Shown here in pieces: positions 7,770 through 17,600 of a stretch of 64,000 nucleotides of DNA (position 1 is its first letter; every line of letters starts with the position of its first letter). The translations under genes were made by a program, and so were the position numbers. The DNA is from Tenacibaculum mesophilum. Its GTDB lineage: Bacteria; Bacteroidota; Bacteroidia; Flavobacteriales; Flavobacteriaceae. The notes below the pieces were generated by a model, which was not told the DNA's origin, searched no databases, and saw nothing but the letters and a program-made list of their open reading frames with translations. Location: the NCBI RefSeq assembly GCF_003867075.1, contig NZ_CP032544.1, positions 3,280,001-3,344,000 on the forward strand, in the 5' to 3' direction.

Positions 7770-9254
7770 ATGAAAAAAACACTTTTAAGCCTAACGGTTG
7801 TTTTAACTATGATCTCATGTTCTAATAATGATGAAGCATTAGATATAAAACAAGATCAAGATTTACTTACCAAAAAAGAAATTAATTCAAAAATTAAGGA
7901 ATCTTTACAAAAAACTGGAGATTTCAAATGGATGTCACAAGATGCTCATACTATATGGAGTGCAGTAAATCATGGAGAAAATATCTTAACAATTGGTTAT
8001 GGTACTTCAAAAAACAATTATGCTAGGAGTGAAGAAAGTACTAATATAAAAGATGAGTTAATAGCATTAGTAAAAAGCTTTGAATCAACTTCTGCTAAGG
8101 GAGAAACGGAGCTGTATGTAAATGAAAATATTAATGTATTAGATATTAGAGTTACTAACAAGGAAACAATAAATGTCTTATTAAAAGATAGTAGAGTTCG
8201 TTATATAGAACCGGGAGGTTATAGTTTTTTAGAGTCTACTGCACAAGCTAAGTCAAGTTCATCAGGTTCTTCAGGATGTGGCTATGGTACGGCTACTTTA
8301 AGCACCAATGACTATAGAACAGTAGCACCAGGAGCTAAATTACCATGGTCTTTTGATGCGCACAATATTTCACAAGCTTGGAATTACAGTACTGGGTCAG
8401 GAATTACTGTAGCAGTAGTTGATTCAGGTCTATCACCAGAACAAAAATGGATGAATCAATATTTTAACGATGGATATTCATCAGGAAGAACAGTTCAGAA
8501 ATATGGAACGTTTGTAGATTCTTGGTGGGCGTGGTCTAATAATTATGATGGAGTAAATGATAAGTGTGGTCATGGAACCAAAATGGCTGCAGTAGCGACT
8601 GCTCCAAGAAATAATGACAACTTACCTGTAGGGGTTGCTTACAATGCAAACTTAGTAACGTATAGGGCTGTTGAAAATGTAGTAATTGATGATTATCATG
8701 AAAAAAGAGGTATTGTTGAGGCGTTAACAGCCTTGGCAAATAGAAGTGATGTAAAAGTTATTTCTATGTCATTAGGTTCTCCTTTTAGTATTGGTAATGT
8801 ATCGGATGCAGTAAAGTATGCACATAGCAAAGGAAAAATGATTTTAGCAGCAGGAGGAACATCTACTTCGTTTACTACTTGGTATGGAGTAATTTTTCCA
8901 GCAAGTATGTCTGAAACTGTTGCGGTAACAGGTGTTAAAGAAGGACAATATAGTAAGTGTGATGTATGTCATACCGGATCACAAATAGATTTTACGGTAC
9001 AAATGCAACGTACTAACGGAACGGATAATAAAATTCCTGTATTGAGTTATTATGATGGACAAGCAAATTATGTAGGAGGTTCATCTGTAGCAACAGCAAC
9101 AACTGCTGGTATTGCAGCGTTAGTATGGGCAAAACATCCAAGTTGGTCAAGAGAACAAGTTTTACAAAAAATGAGAGAATCGGCTGATTTTTATCCGAAC
9201 AAACATTCAGAGTTTGGATATGGAAATATTGATGCTCTAAAAGCAGTTCAATAA
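7770..9254 (+). CDS. S8 (subtilisin-like) peptidase lipoprotein
   Basis: This 494-residue protein has a lipoprotein signal (MISC, Cys17), a prodomain-like N-terminal half (about 25-155) and a subtilase domain. The catalytic triad is visible: Asp218 in VAVVDSG, His268 in CGHGT and Ser439 in GGSSVATA. The oxyanion-hole segment, normally AAGN, reads AAGG (360-363), so the usual Asn is missing. Four cysteines (170, 266, 397, 400) may form disulfides. It is likely a surface or periplasmic protease, possibly of reduced or altered activity. It is a single gene followed by a terminator. Confidence 0.87.
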   Translation: MKKTLLSLTVVLTMISCSNNDEALDIKQDQDLLTKKEINSKIKESLQKTGDFKWMSQDAHTIWSAVNHGENILTIGYGTSKNNYARSEESTNIKDELIALVKSFESTSAKGETELYVNENINVLDIRVTNKETINVLLKDSRVRYIEPGGYSFLESTAQAKSSSSGSSGCGYGTATLSTNDYRTVAPGAKLPWSFDAHNISQAWNYSTGSGITVAVVDSGLSPEQKWMNQYFNDGYSSGRTVQKYGTFVDSWWAWSNNYDGVNDKCGHGTKMAAVATAPRNNDNLPVGVAYNANLVTYRAVENVVIDDYHEKRGIVEALTALANRSDVKVISMSLGSPFSIGNVSDAVKYAHSKGKMILAAGGTSTSFTTWYGVIFPASMSETVAVTGVKEGQYSKCDVCHTGSQIDFTVQMQRTNGTDNKIPVLSYYDGQANYVGGSSVATATTAGIAALVWAKHPSWSREQVLQKMRESADFYPNKHSEFGYGNIDALKAVQ

Positions 9255-9280
9255 AAAACAACTAACTAACCTTAGAAAAA

Positions 9281-9305
9281 AGTCTCGTTTACTCGAGGCT
9301 TTTTG
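9281..9305 (+). terminator. Intrinsic terminator after the S8 peptidase gene
   Basis: An AGTCTCG/CGAGGCT stem (one G-T pair) is preceded by six A and followed by five T. Confidence 0.75.
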
Positions 9306-9356
9306 TATTTTTATGAGGTATAGTTTTTGATTAAGTACACTGTAAAGAATTTATAT

Positions 9357-9872
9357 ATGAAGTATTACAAATATTTTTTTCTGTTAGTTATTATTGGTTG
9401 TGCCTCTTCTAAAGTGGTATATGATTACGATAGCCAAACAGATTTTAGTCAGTATAAGACCTTCAATTTTTTTGAAGATGCAGGTAAAGGTTTAAATGAA
9501 TTAGATGTAAAAAGAGTCACTTATGAAATAACGACTGCTTTGGAAGCTAAAGGGATGCGATTAACTGAAAACCCAGATATGTATATTAATATTTTAGCTG
9601 AAGAAAGAGAGTCTCTTAATAGAAATACGATAGGTGTTGGTTTAGGAAGTGGAGGAAGAAATGTAGGGTTTGGAATATCAGGAGGTATTCCTATTGAAAG
9701 TAGAAAAATAAACCAGCAGTTAACCATTGATTTTGTTGAAAGTAAAGACAACCAGTTAATATGGCAAGGAATTGCTACTAGTGAAATAAGAGAAAAAGCA
9801 ACACCAGAACAAAAGAAATTACATTTTCAAAAAGTAATTGGTAAAGTGATTAATAATTATCCTCCAAAATAA
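9357..9872 (+). CDS. DUF4136 family lipoprotein
   Basis: This 171-residue protein has a lipobox (IIGC) and then the DUF4136 pattern: VYDYDSQTDFSQYKTFNF, a central YEITTALEAKGM helix, NPDMYINIL and a C-terminal LIWQGIATSEI. The family consists of envelope lipoproteins of unknown role. The frame can be extended to a TTG at 9327, but the ATG at 9357 puts the signal at the N-terminus. It ends just before a double hairpin region and converges with the phytase operon. Confidence 0.82.
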   Translation: MKYYKYFFLLVIIGCASSKVVYDYDSQTDFSQYKTFNFFEDAGKGLNELDVKRVTYEITTALEAKGMRLTENPDMYINILAEERESLNRNTIGVGLGSGGRNVGFGISGGIPIESRKINQQLTIDFVESKDNQLIWQGIATSEIREKATPEQKKLHFQKVIGKVINNYPPK

Positions 9873-9935
9873 CAGCTACTTTTCTAACACTTAACAACCT
9901 ATAAAAACAAAACACTAAGAAGACTTACAAAAAAG

Positions 9936-9972
9936 ACCTTGATGTTTTCATCAAAACATCAAGGTGTTTTTT
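9936..9972 (+). terminator. Strong intrinsic terminator for the DUF4136 gene
   Basis: A 13-base-pair stem (9936-9948 with 9953-9965) with a four-base loop is followed by GTTTTTT. It is preceded by AAAAAAG, so it may also work in the opposite direction. Confidence 0.8.
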
Positions 9973-10010
9973 AAAGACTATATTTTAAGCTAATTTTTTT
10001 AGTATTAAAA

Positions 10011-10037
10011 AAGCCTTTTGGTTTTACCAAAAGGCTT
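10011..10037 (-). terminator. Intrinsic terminator of the phytase operon
   Basis: A 12-base-pair stem (10011-10022 with 10026-10037) has a T tract on its minus-strand 3' side. It lies 22 bases past the phytase stop codon. Confidence 0.8.
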
Positions 10038-10059
10038 TTCAAATTACACAACAAACACA

Positions 10060-11133
10060 CTAATTTGACGAATCTAAATGTAGGCTTTTAGAAATTTTTT
10101 GCCAATCAATGATTTTAAAATTTTGATGCAAGCTGTCCTTACCTTGGGTATTAGCACCATCTTGCGCAATAAAGAATCCTTTAGGGTATTTTGTACCAAA
10201 ATTAACAGAAGTTACATCAATTCCATCCGTATCGTAGGTACCATCAATAGTACCGTCTTTTAATGAAAAACTTCCTAGGTATTGATTGCTAACTCTATCA
10301 AAAACAGCATAACTGTTATTTCCTTGTGACGATAAAATAATATACCCTTTTCCGTTTCCAGCGTCGTATAAGGTAACACCTTCAAAATCATCTTTCATAT
10401 TCAAGTCTTTGGTACTGATAACCTTTACACGGTTGTTTAAAGCATTAGGCTCTGCATCATATTTCCATAGGGCTTTGTTCTCTTCTCCAATATATACTTT
10501 GGCATGTACATCATCAGCAACAATACCTTCACCTTGACTTCCTAATGAAAATTCACGAACTAACTTGGCATCAATTTGAGTGTTGTTTTCAAACAATTCC
10601 CATTGCTCAACACCGCCTTTTTTACCAACCATAAAAACATAAAATTTGTTAGTTTTAGGGCTCTTGTACATCCCTAAACCATAAACCTCTTTTAAGTTAG
10701 AAGTTATTTTTCGTGCAGCAGCATCTTCTAATTCACCTGTTGGTTTTACAATCAATATAGAAATAGTATTGTAGGTTCTATTACTAGCGGTAACAACCGA
10801 AACTTCTTTTCCGTTTAATAAGAATCCATCACGAATATCAACATTGTTTACACGTCCTATTTTATAGGAATACAAACGTTCTCCTTCTAAATTATAAACT
10901 TCTAAACCTTCTTTTTTGTTTGTGCCAATTATGGTTGATTTTGTTACATCAGCGGGATTTATCCACACACACGGATCATCAGCAGCATCATCAAAAGAAG
11001 TAACGGGTTCTGTTTCAGCATCAGCAACTAAAGCTACTACTGGTTTGGCTTGCGGGTTTTGATGGACTATTTTTTCAACTTTACAAGCACTTAAAATAAG
11101 GCAAGTAAGTGTTATTTTGTATACATTATTCAT
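10060..11133 (-). CDS. Beta-propeller phytase, lipoprotein
   Basis: This enzyme removes phosphate from phytate (inositol hexakisphosphate). The 357-residue protein has a lipobox (LSAC, Cys17) and the conserved blades of the BPP family: DDPCVWINP (about 53-61), GLGMY, EGIVADD, DDFEGVTLY, SSQGNNSYAV, DTDGIDV and FIAQDG. The acidic residues in these motifs bind calcium and phosphate in known BPPs. The lipid anchor implies action in the periplasm or at the cell surface. The gene starts two bases after the stop of a TonB-dependent receptor, a pairing that strongly suggests a phytate or inositol-phosphate uptake unit. Confidence 0.93.
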   Translation of the reverse strand: MNNVYKITLTCLILSACKVEKIVHQNPQAKPVVALVADAETEPVTSFDDAADDPCVWINPADVTKSTIIGTNKKEGLEVYNLEGERLYSYKIGRVNNVDIRDGFLLNGKEVSVVTASNRTYNTISILIVKPTGELEDAAARKITSNLKEVYGLGMYKSPKTNKFYVFMVGKKGGVEQWELFENNTQIDAKLVREFSLGSQGEGIVADDVHAKVYIGEENKALWKYDAEPNALNNRVKVISTKDLNMKDDFEGVTLYDAGNGKGYIILSSQGNNSYAVFDRVSNQYLGSFSLKDGTIDGTYDTDGIDVTSVNFGTKYPKGFFIAQDGANTQGKDSLHQNFKIIDWQKISKSLHLDSSN

Positions 11134-11135
11134 TC

Positions 11136-13883
11136 TTAAAAATTGTATTTTAAACCAGCATTCCAGTTATAGTTATAAAACTCAGCTTGCATTGTTTGGT
11201 GTTTTGTTCCTTGGTAAAAGCGTAATTCTTGATTGGTTAAGTTTTTTGCTTCTGCGAAGACTTGTAAGTTTTTAGTAATACGGTAAGAAGCATTTAGGTC
11301 TACAAACAATTGTTCGTCATAAAACACATCTGTAAAAGCATCGTCCCCATATTCAAAAATATAATCATCAGCAAAGTTTAAAGAGGCTCTAATTGATAGT
11401 TTAGAACTTTCATAGGCCAACGATCCGTTAAACATGTTTTTAACAGCACCAGCCAAAGGTAACCCATCTTCTCTGTCGGCAATACCATCTGTTTTAGAAT
11501 CTGTATAGGTATAGTTACCATACACTGTTAAGTTTCTTAAGAAGCCAGGTAAGAAGTTTAATTTACGTTGTAAAGCCACTTCAAAACCATAAATTTCGGC
11601 AGTACCTCCGTTAAAAGGTCGTGTAACATCATAAGTTTCTGTTACACCTCCAATGGTAATTGATTCTTCAGTAACTGAATTGTAAATAAATTTATCTAAA
11701 TCTTTATAAAAAACTCCAGCTGATATAATTCCGACATTACTAAAGTAGTGTTCAAACATTAAATCAAAGTTCATTGCTTCAGTAGGATCTAAATTAGGGT
11801 TTCCATACTCAGCTTCAATATCATCACTATTAATGTTTCTATAAGGTACTAAATCGTAATAGTTAGGTCTCGCAATAGTATTTGTCCAAGCAGCTCTAAC
11901 AATAGTATTTTTATTAATATTGTATTTAACTTGTAGGTTAGGTAACCAGTTGGTATAGTTTCGAGTTCCTGATGTTTTAGTTACATCACTTAAATCATCA
12001 GCTGTTTCAACATCAATGGCAAAACCGTTATAATCTATTGTTGTTTTTTCAACTCTTACACCAGCTATAAAAGAAAAGTTGTTACCTAAGTTTTGTTGTA
12101 ACATTCCGTATGCAGCATAAATGTTTTCATTAGCATCGTAGTTTTCAGGAACAAATTCATCTAATACAAGTTCACCACCTGTTAGGTTTAAATTTCCTAA
12201 AAATTCTTTTGAAACGAAAAGACCTGATTTATAATCATCACCTGCTAAATAACCATTAATAGTATAGTCTTTAGTAGTGGTAGTATTCATGGTCGGAAAT
12301 TGATCTTCTAAATCATACTCATAAAAGCTATTGTTTCTTACTTTTTCTTTGTACTTGTACTTAAAACCAAATTTTAAAGAGTTTTTGTAAGCTCCTGTAG
12401 CATTGATAGGAGCCAAGACATCAAAATTAGAACTGATTTTACGTTCTTGTGTAAATCCTTGTTGTTGGGTTACTTCTTTGTAATCAAAAGTTGAAGGATC
12501 GTTAAAGTCATTGTTTGTTGGTCGTAATACAGGGAAGTTTGTTCGCGAGAAGTCTTGCATAACTTCAATATCATCGTTTTCAAAACTAATATAACGTTCG
12601 TCTGGACGTTCTTCCTTGGCTTTGGCAGTTCCTGTTTTCCAGTTTAGTTTAATGTTTCCGAAAATAATGTGTTCTCCACCTACAGATATATTGTAAGTGC
12701 TTTGGCGCTCTAAACGTGTGTTGTCATTCGTATCATTGTTGATACCTCCTTTAGTTTGACGACGTACTTCAGCTTTTGATACTCCTGTAGCATCTGGTTC
12801 GTCTATTTTTCTAAAACGCACTCTATAACGGTTTTCATAGTCGTTTCTTTGGTTGTACATTGATTTAAAGAAAAGTGTATTGTTGTTGTCAGGTGTCCAG
12901 TCTAAGTTGGCGGAAACACTCATTCTATTTCTTTTTACATCGTAACGTCTAATATCGTGTTCACCAATGTATGTTTTGTTATTTTCTTTTTCCCACTCAA
13001 ACTCAACATTATCTGAACCATAATCGTTAGAGTTGTATGAAGCATTGATTACATAGCCTAGTTTGTCTTTAAAAGCTCTGTTAGCAACCAAAGCAGAAAC
13101 ATTATAGTTAGGTGTATTTCTTACAGGATTTTGTCCGTAAGAACCAGCAACGAAAGCTCTAAAAGTAGTAGGAGCAGAACGTGTAACTAAATTAACAGAG
13201 CCACCAATAGCGTCTCCTTCCATATCAGGAGTTACTGCTTTGTTAACTTCAATAGTTTGAATCATGTCTGAAGGAATTAAGTCCATTTGAACTCTACGGT
13301 TATCTCCTTCAGCAGATGGAATTCTGTCACCGTTTAAGGTTACCGAGTTTAATTGAGGAGCTAATCCGCGAATAACTATATCTCTAGCTTCTCCTTGGTC
13401 GTTTTGCATAGAAATACCAGGAACACGTTTTAAGGCATCACCAATATTGGCATCAGGGAACTTTCCTACTTGATCGGCAGAAATAATGTTGGTTATATTC
13501 TCTTTGTTTTTTTGTTGATTTAAGGCTTTAGCTTGCCCTTTCCCAATACTTCCTTTAATAACAACTTCATCCAACCTATCTATTTTAGGTGTTAGCGAAA
13601 AGTTTTTAGATTGAATATTGTTTGTAAGCGTAATGTTTTCTGTTAGGGTTTGATAACCTAAAAATGATATTTGAACCTCGTAATTTCCTACAGGAATATT
13701 TAAAAGTTCATAATTTCCATTAAAGTCGGTAGAAAACCCAACTTGTAAAGAAGGAATGCTAATAGTAGCTCCAGGTAAAGGTTGATTGGTTTCGTCTAAA
13801 ACTCTTCCTTTTAAACCGGATTTGCTTTGTGAGTATCCTAAAATACTTACCAAGCAAAGTGTAATTAGTATTATTTTTTTCAT
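11136..13883 (-). CDS. TonB-dependent receptor paired with phytase
   Basis: This 915-residue outer-membrane receptor has a signal peptide (to about residue 19), an N-terminal carboxypeptidase-regulatory-like domain (about 23-105, GRVLDETNQPLPGATI), a plug domain with DRLDEVVIKG and GDALKRVPGISM, and a 22-strand-type barrel ending in WNAGLKYNF. It would import its ligand with energy from TonB. It lacks a SusD partner; instead the next gene is the phytase, so inositol phosphates or phosphate-bearing compounds are the likely ligand. An 11-base inverted repeat flanks its presumed promoter, and a candidate -7 box TAATTTCG lies at 13912-13919 on the minus strand. Confidence 0.9.
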   Translation of the reverse strand: MKKIILITLCLVSILGYSQSKSGLKGRVLDETNQPLPGATISIPSLQVGFSTDFNGNYELLNIPVGNYEVQISFLGYQTLTENITLTNNIQSKNFSLTPKIDRLDEVVIKGSIGKGQAKALNQQKNKENITNIISADQVGKFPDANIGDALKRVPGISMQNDQGEARDIVIRGLAPQLNSVTLNGDRIPSAEGDNRRVQMDLIPSDMIQTIEVNKAVTPDMEGDAIGGSVNLVTRSAPTTFRAFVAGSYGQNPVRNTPNYNVSALVANRAFKDKLGYVINASYNSNDYGSDNVEFEWEKENNKTYIGEHDIRRYDVKRNRMSVSANLDWTPDNNNTLFFKSMYNQRNDYENRYRVRFRKIDEPDATGVSKAEVRRQTKGGINNDTNDNTRLERQSTYNISVGGEHIIFGNIKLNWKTGTAKAKEERPDERYISFENDDIEVMQDFSRTNFPVLRPTNNDFNDPSTFDYKEVTQQQGFTQERKISSNFDVLAPINATGAYKNSLKFGFKYKYKEKVRNNSFYEYDLEDQFPTMNTTTTKDYTINGYLAGDDYKSGLFVSKEFLGNLNLTGGELVLDEFVPENYDANENIYAAYGMLQQNLGNNFSFIAGVRVEKTTIDYNGFAIDVETADDLSDVTKTSGTRNYTNWLPNLQVKYNINKNTIVRAAWTNTIARPNYYDLVPYRNINSDDIEAEYGNPNLDPTEAMNFDLMFEHYFSNVGIISAGVFYKDLDKFIYNSVTEESITIGGVTETYDVTRPFNGGTAEIYGFEVALQRKLNFLPGFLRNLTVYGNYTYTDSKTDGIADREDGLPLAGAVKNMFNGSLAYESSKLSIRASLNFADDYIFEYGDDAFTDVFYDEQLFVDLNASYRITKNLQVFAEAKNLTNQELRFYQGTKHQTMQAEFYNYNWNAGLKYNF

Positions 13884-13948
13884 TTTGAAATCTTTAGTGA
13901 ATTGTCCACGGCGAAATTATTTACGATAACTAGCAACAAGATTTCAAA
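13884..13948. repeat. Widely spaced 11-bp inverted repeat before the phytase operon
   Basis: TTTGAAATCTT at 13884-13894 and its exact complement AAGATTTCAAA at 13938-13948 flank the candidate -7 box at 13912-13919. One arm touches the start codon region and the other lies about where a -33 element would be. Either DNA binding by a regulator or an RNA stem that hides the ATG is possible. Confidence 0.4.
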
Positions 13949-14096
13949 TTTGTTAGTAAAAAATTATTAAAACTTATACATAAGGTTGATTATATGTTAA
14001 TTAGTTGAGGTTTTTATAATGTTTAAGTGTTCTTTATTTAATATAAAATTTACCTTTTAAAAACATTTGATATTTAACTTTTGAAGTTTTAAAATA

Positions 14097-14128
14097 AAAA
14101 AGCCTCCAAATTAATTTGGAGGCTTTTG
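14097..14128 (-). terminator. Intrinsic terminator after the small beta-barrel gene
   Basis: AGCCTCCAA and TTGGAGGCT arms enclose a short ATTAAT loop, with six T following on the minus strand. Confidence 0.85.
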
Positions 14129-14148
14129 TTATATGTATTTAACGTTTT

Positions 14149-14646
14149 TTAGAATTGGTAACGGATACCTAAACCGAAGTCAGAGTTGAACCCGTCATAG
14201 CTATCATTAAATCCAATCTCAGGTCTAAAATCTAAAGATAAGATAAGAGGAATATCAAAGTTATATTCAATACCAACAACTCCAGATACGAAAACAAACG
14301 TTTCTGAACTTCCTTCTATAGTTGTTCCACCAGAAGAAACATCATCAAAACTCCAGAATCCTAAACCTCCACCAGCACCAGCATACCAGTTAAAGCGGTT
14401 TTCTATTTGCCAAACCCATTGGTATAAACCTGTAGCTTTAAAGCCGTCATAATTTTTACCATTCCTTAAACCTAAGTCAATTTCTAGACGATTGTTACTG
14501 CTTAATTTACGCTGGTAAGAAATTTCAGCTCCAAAACCATCGTTATCTCCTAAACGAAGACCTATTGCGTTATTTGAAATTTCTTGTGCATTTGCAGTGA
14601 AAAATGAAATGGTTAAAAAACCGATGAATAAAAAGATTTTCTTCAT
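14149..14646 (-). CDS. Small outer-membrane beta-barrel protein
   Basis: This 165-residue protein has a signal peptide (to about TANAQ, residue 21) and strands typical of an eight-stranded OmpA/OmpX-like barrel, such as GFGAEISYQRKL, RLEIDLGLRNG and the C-terminal GLGIRYQF ending in Phe, the usual signal for barrel insertion. No function can be assigned. It starts 42 bases after the alpha-2-macroglobulin gene on the same strand, with no promoter seen between them, so it may be co-transcribed. A terminator follows it. Confidence 0.75.
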   Translation of the reverse strand: MKKIFLFIGFLTISFFTANAQEISNNAIGLRLGDNDGFGAEISYQRKLSSNNRLEIDLGLRNGKNYDGFKATGLYQWVWQIENRFNWYAGAGGGLGFWSFDDVSSGGTTIEGSSETFVFVSGVVGIEYNFDIPLILSLDFRPEIGFNDSYDGFNSDFGLGIRYQF

Positions 14647-14688
14647 AATTTTTAATTTAGTGTTTTGTGAATGCTAAGATAAATTATT

Positions 14689-17600
14689 TTACTTAATTAG
14701 TAACCTTTCTCCTTTTGAATGACTACTAAACTCGGGAGCATACATGCTTTGAATAGTTGTGATTCCGTTACTAAAGTTTCCTGCATTATTTACACGAACA
14801 TCATACTCAAATACATATACTCCTTTAGGTAAACGATCGAAAAAGAAATTTGTTGCAGCATCTTTTGTACTTTCATAATACCCTAAACCATCTTGCCATT
14901 TGTATTGTGATAATACGTTAATAGGTTCAACTCCGCTTACTCTCATATCTTTCATGTGTACAAATTCCATATCTCTATCAGAGCGAAGTTCAATTCTAAC
15001 AGTCATTAAATCTCCTACATTTAATTGTGTATTTTCTGTAATTTTTTGAAGTTGTTTACCCGCATTAGTATTTACTTTTTTAAATAGTTTTTTCTTTAAC
15101 TGTAAAGGTGTTTTAGCAGAGGTAATTTTATCTAAATCTTCAAAATATTGCCAATACAATCCACCCCAAGCAATACCTTTTCCTTTTTTAGAAATACTAA
15201 CAGTACTCATATTAGGAGTAATTTCAGAACCATTCCAAGAGGTTTTTAAATAACCAGTACCCGCTTCAACTTTTGTGTCTTCTAATTTAGAAGGATTGAT
15301 TGTTTTTTCTCCAATTGTTACATCCACTATATCAGTTACCGAAATCCAATCACTACCTTGTAATAATAATGCATATACAGCTTCAGTAGTTGCTTTGGTA
15401 GTTTTCCAACGATTGGTTTGTTTATTTTTTAGTAACCATATTTTTAGATTATCAACAGTTTGAATATCATTTTCAATTTCTGAAAAAGCTTCAATTAACA
15501 ACGATTGGGTTTCAATAGGGGCTTGGTGCCAGTACCAACTCGGTTGATTTTCTTTCCAATACATTCCTAATTCATCAGAAGTAATACTGTTTTCTCTTAA
15601 AGATTTTAAAACTTTATTAGCAACTAATGTATTATCGTTTCTAAACTGTATTAGGGCAATTTGTCCTTTTCCGTATAAACTAAACTCTTTCCAGTAAGTT
15701 GCTGTTTGATTTTTGTAATATTCAAAAGCGGTTTTTGCCGTATCGTTAACTTCAATATTTGTATAAAAAGAACGCATGTATAAATACTGAATAATAAAGT
15801 AGTTTAGGTGGTTTTTTTTCAGATACTTAGTGTATTCTTTTTGTCCTTTTTCAGCTTTAATGCGTTCAGCACTTTCTAATAACTTCTTGTAGGTATGTTC
15901 AATTTCAGCATCTAAAAAGCGGATAGCATCCACAAGCATTTTCTGTAAAGAATCATCTTTATTATCGATACCTAATTTTTGTAAATGTCCAAAACCAGTA
16001 GCAATATGATTCGTGATATAAACATTAGGATTATCATTCCCTTTAAACCAAGGGAACCCTCCATTGTTTAATTGCATTTGCAATAGTTTATTAATAGCGT
16101 TTTGTTGCTCGTTTTTCATTTTGTTTAAATCAAATAACAAAGCAATACGCTTTTTTTGTTCAGTCTCTGATTGAGCATCACGTAACCAAGGAGTCTCTTG
16201 GATAATCAATGATTTTAACTCTTGATTCTTTTCTAAGTTACTCAATAAAGCATCTGAAGATTTCCAAGCATTGAACACCTCTTGTATTCTTGGATTTGAA
16301 TTTGCAATATGACTAGCGAGTGTGTTTGCATAATAACGAGCAAAGGTTTGTTCACTACACTCGTACGGGTATTCCATTAAATAGGGTAAAGCCTGTACAG
16401 CGTACCAAGCAGGATTAGAAGTTACTTCTAACGTTAATTTATGGTGGCTGAGCGTAGTCGAAGTTTGATTTTTAAGCTTATCTAATGTGAATGTTTTGGT
16501 TTGATTTGAACGAACCCACATAGGTAGTGTTTCTGTAACTAACATTCTGTTTGATAAAACAGGCAATACATTTTGTTCTCCATCAGAAAAATCCCCTGCC
16601 TTGGCAATTACTTTATATTGAATTGCTTGATAAGTATCAGGAATTGATAAGTTCCAAGATACATTCGTGTTTCCGTTAGAATTAACACTGAAAGACTGGT
16701 TTTTAGAAGAATTACTTAACAGGTTGATTTCTTTTCCGGTAATAGCATCAGTTAATATAAGTTGTGCTGTACCTTCTAAGTTTTTATCAGAAATATTAGC
16801 AATTTTAGTACTGAATGTAATTTGATCACCTTCTCTTAAGAATCTAGGAGCATTAGGCATTACCATTAACTCTTTTTGAGTAACAGTAGTTAATGTTTTG
16901 GTAGCAGATTGCAATTCTTTTGTGTGTGCTAATAGCTGCAATTTCCATCGTGTTAAAGCCTCTGGAGTGGTGAAGCTAAAGGTGATATTCCCTTCTTTAT
17001 CGGTTTGTAAATGAGGATAGAAAAAAGCAGTTTCTTGAAGGTTTTTACGAATTTGAACTCCATCTAAAGAAACGTTTTCTTGTTTAGATTCTTTTTTAGC
17101 GTATCCCGTCATAACTGAATCATTTGCCAAATCAGCTTCTTGAGCATCTAAAAGTTCTTTCTCTTCAACAATTATTTCTCTTTCTGGAGAAGGTTGCATT
17201 TTAGCACTCATAGCTAAGCCTCTTAAACGAATATTTCTATTTATTCCGAAGTAAAAACCAAACCAATTCAATTGGTCATATCGTTGAGTTTTAAAAGATG
17301 ATGGATAAGTATTGTTAAAAACTCTGAAACGTTCATTACCAAAACTTTGATATGCATTAGCGTTACCGCTATAAGAGTAATATGTAGAAGTAGAGATAGG
17401 TGAAAACTCCCAGTTATGAGGTTTAAATTCATCTAAAGAAGCATCGTACATACTTGCAAGCATCTCTGCTGCTACTTTGTTGTTTTTATCGTTTTTAATG
17501 GTAAAACTCCACGTTTCTTGAGTTCCAGGTTGTAATTTATCTCTAAATGTATTGGTTTCTATAGTAATGTTATCTTGTTCATTTGGAACAGAAATAGGAA

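Noticed and set aside
8536..9261. Leu/His-rich open frames on the minus strand inside the S8 gene
   Set aside because: They are low-complexity shadows of the real gene on the other strand, with no start signals or recognisable domains.
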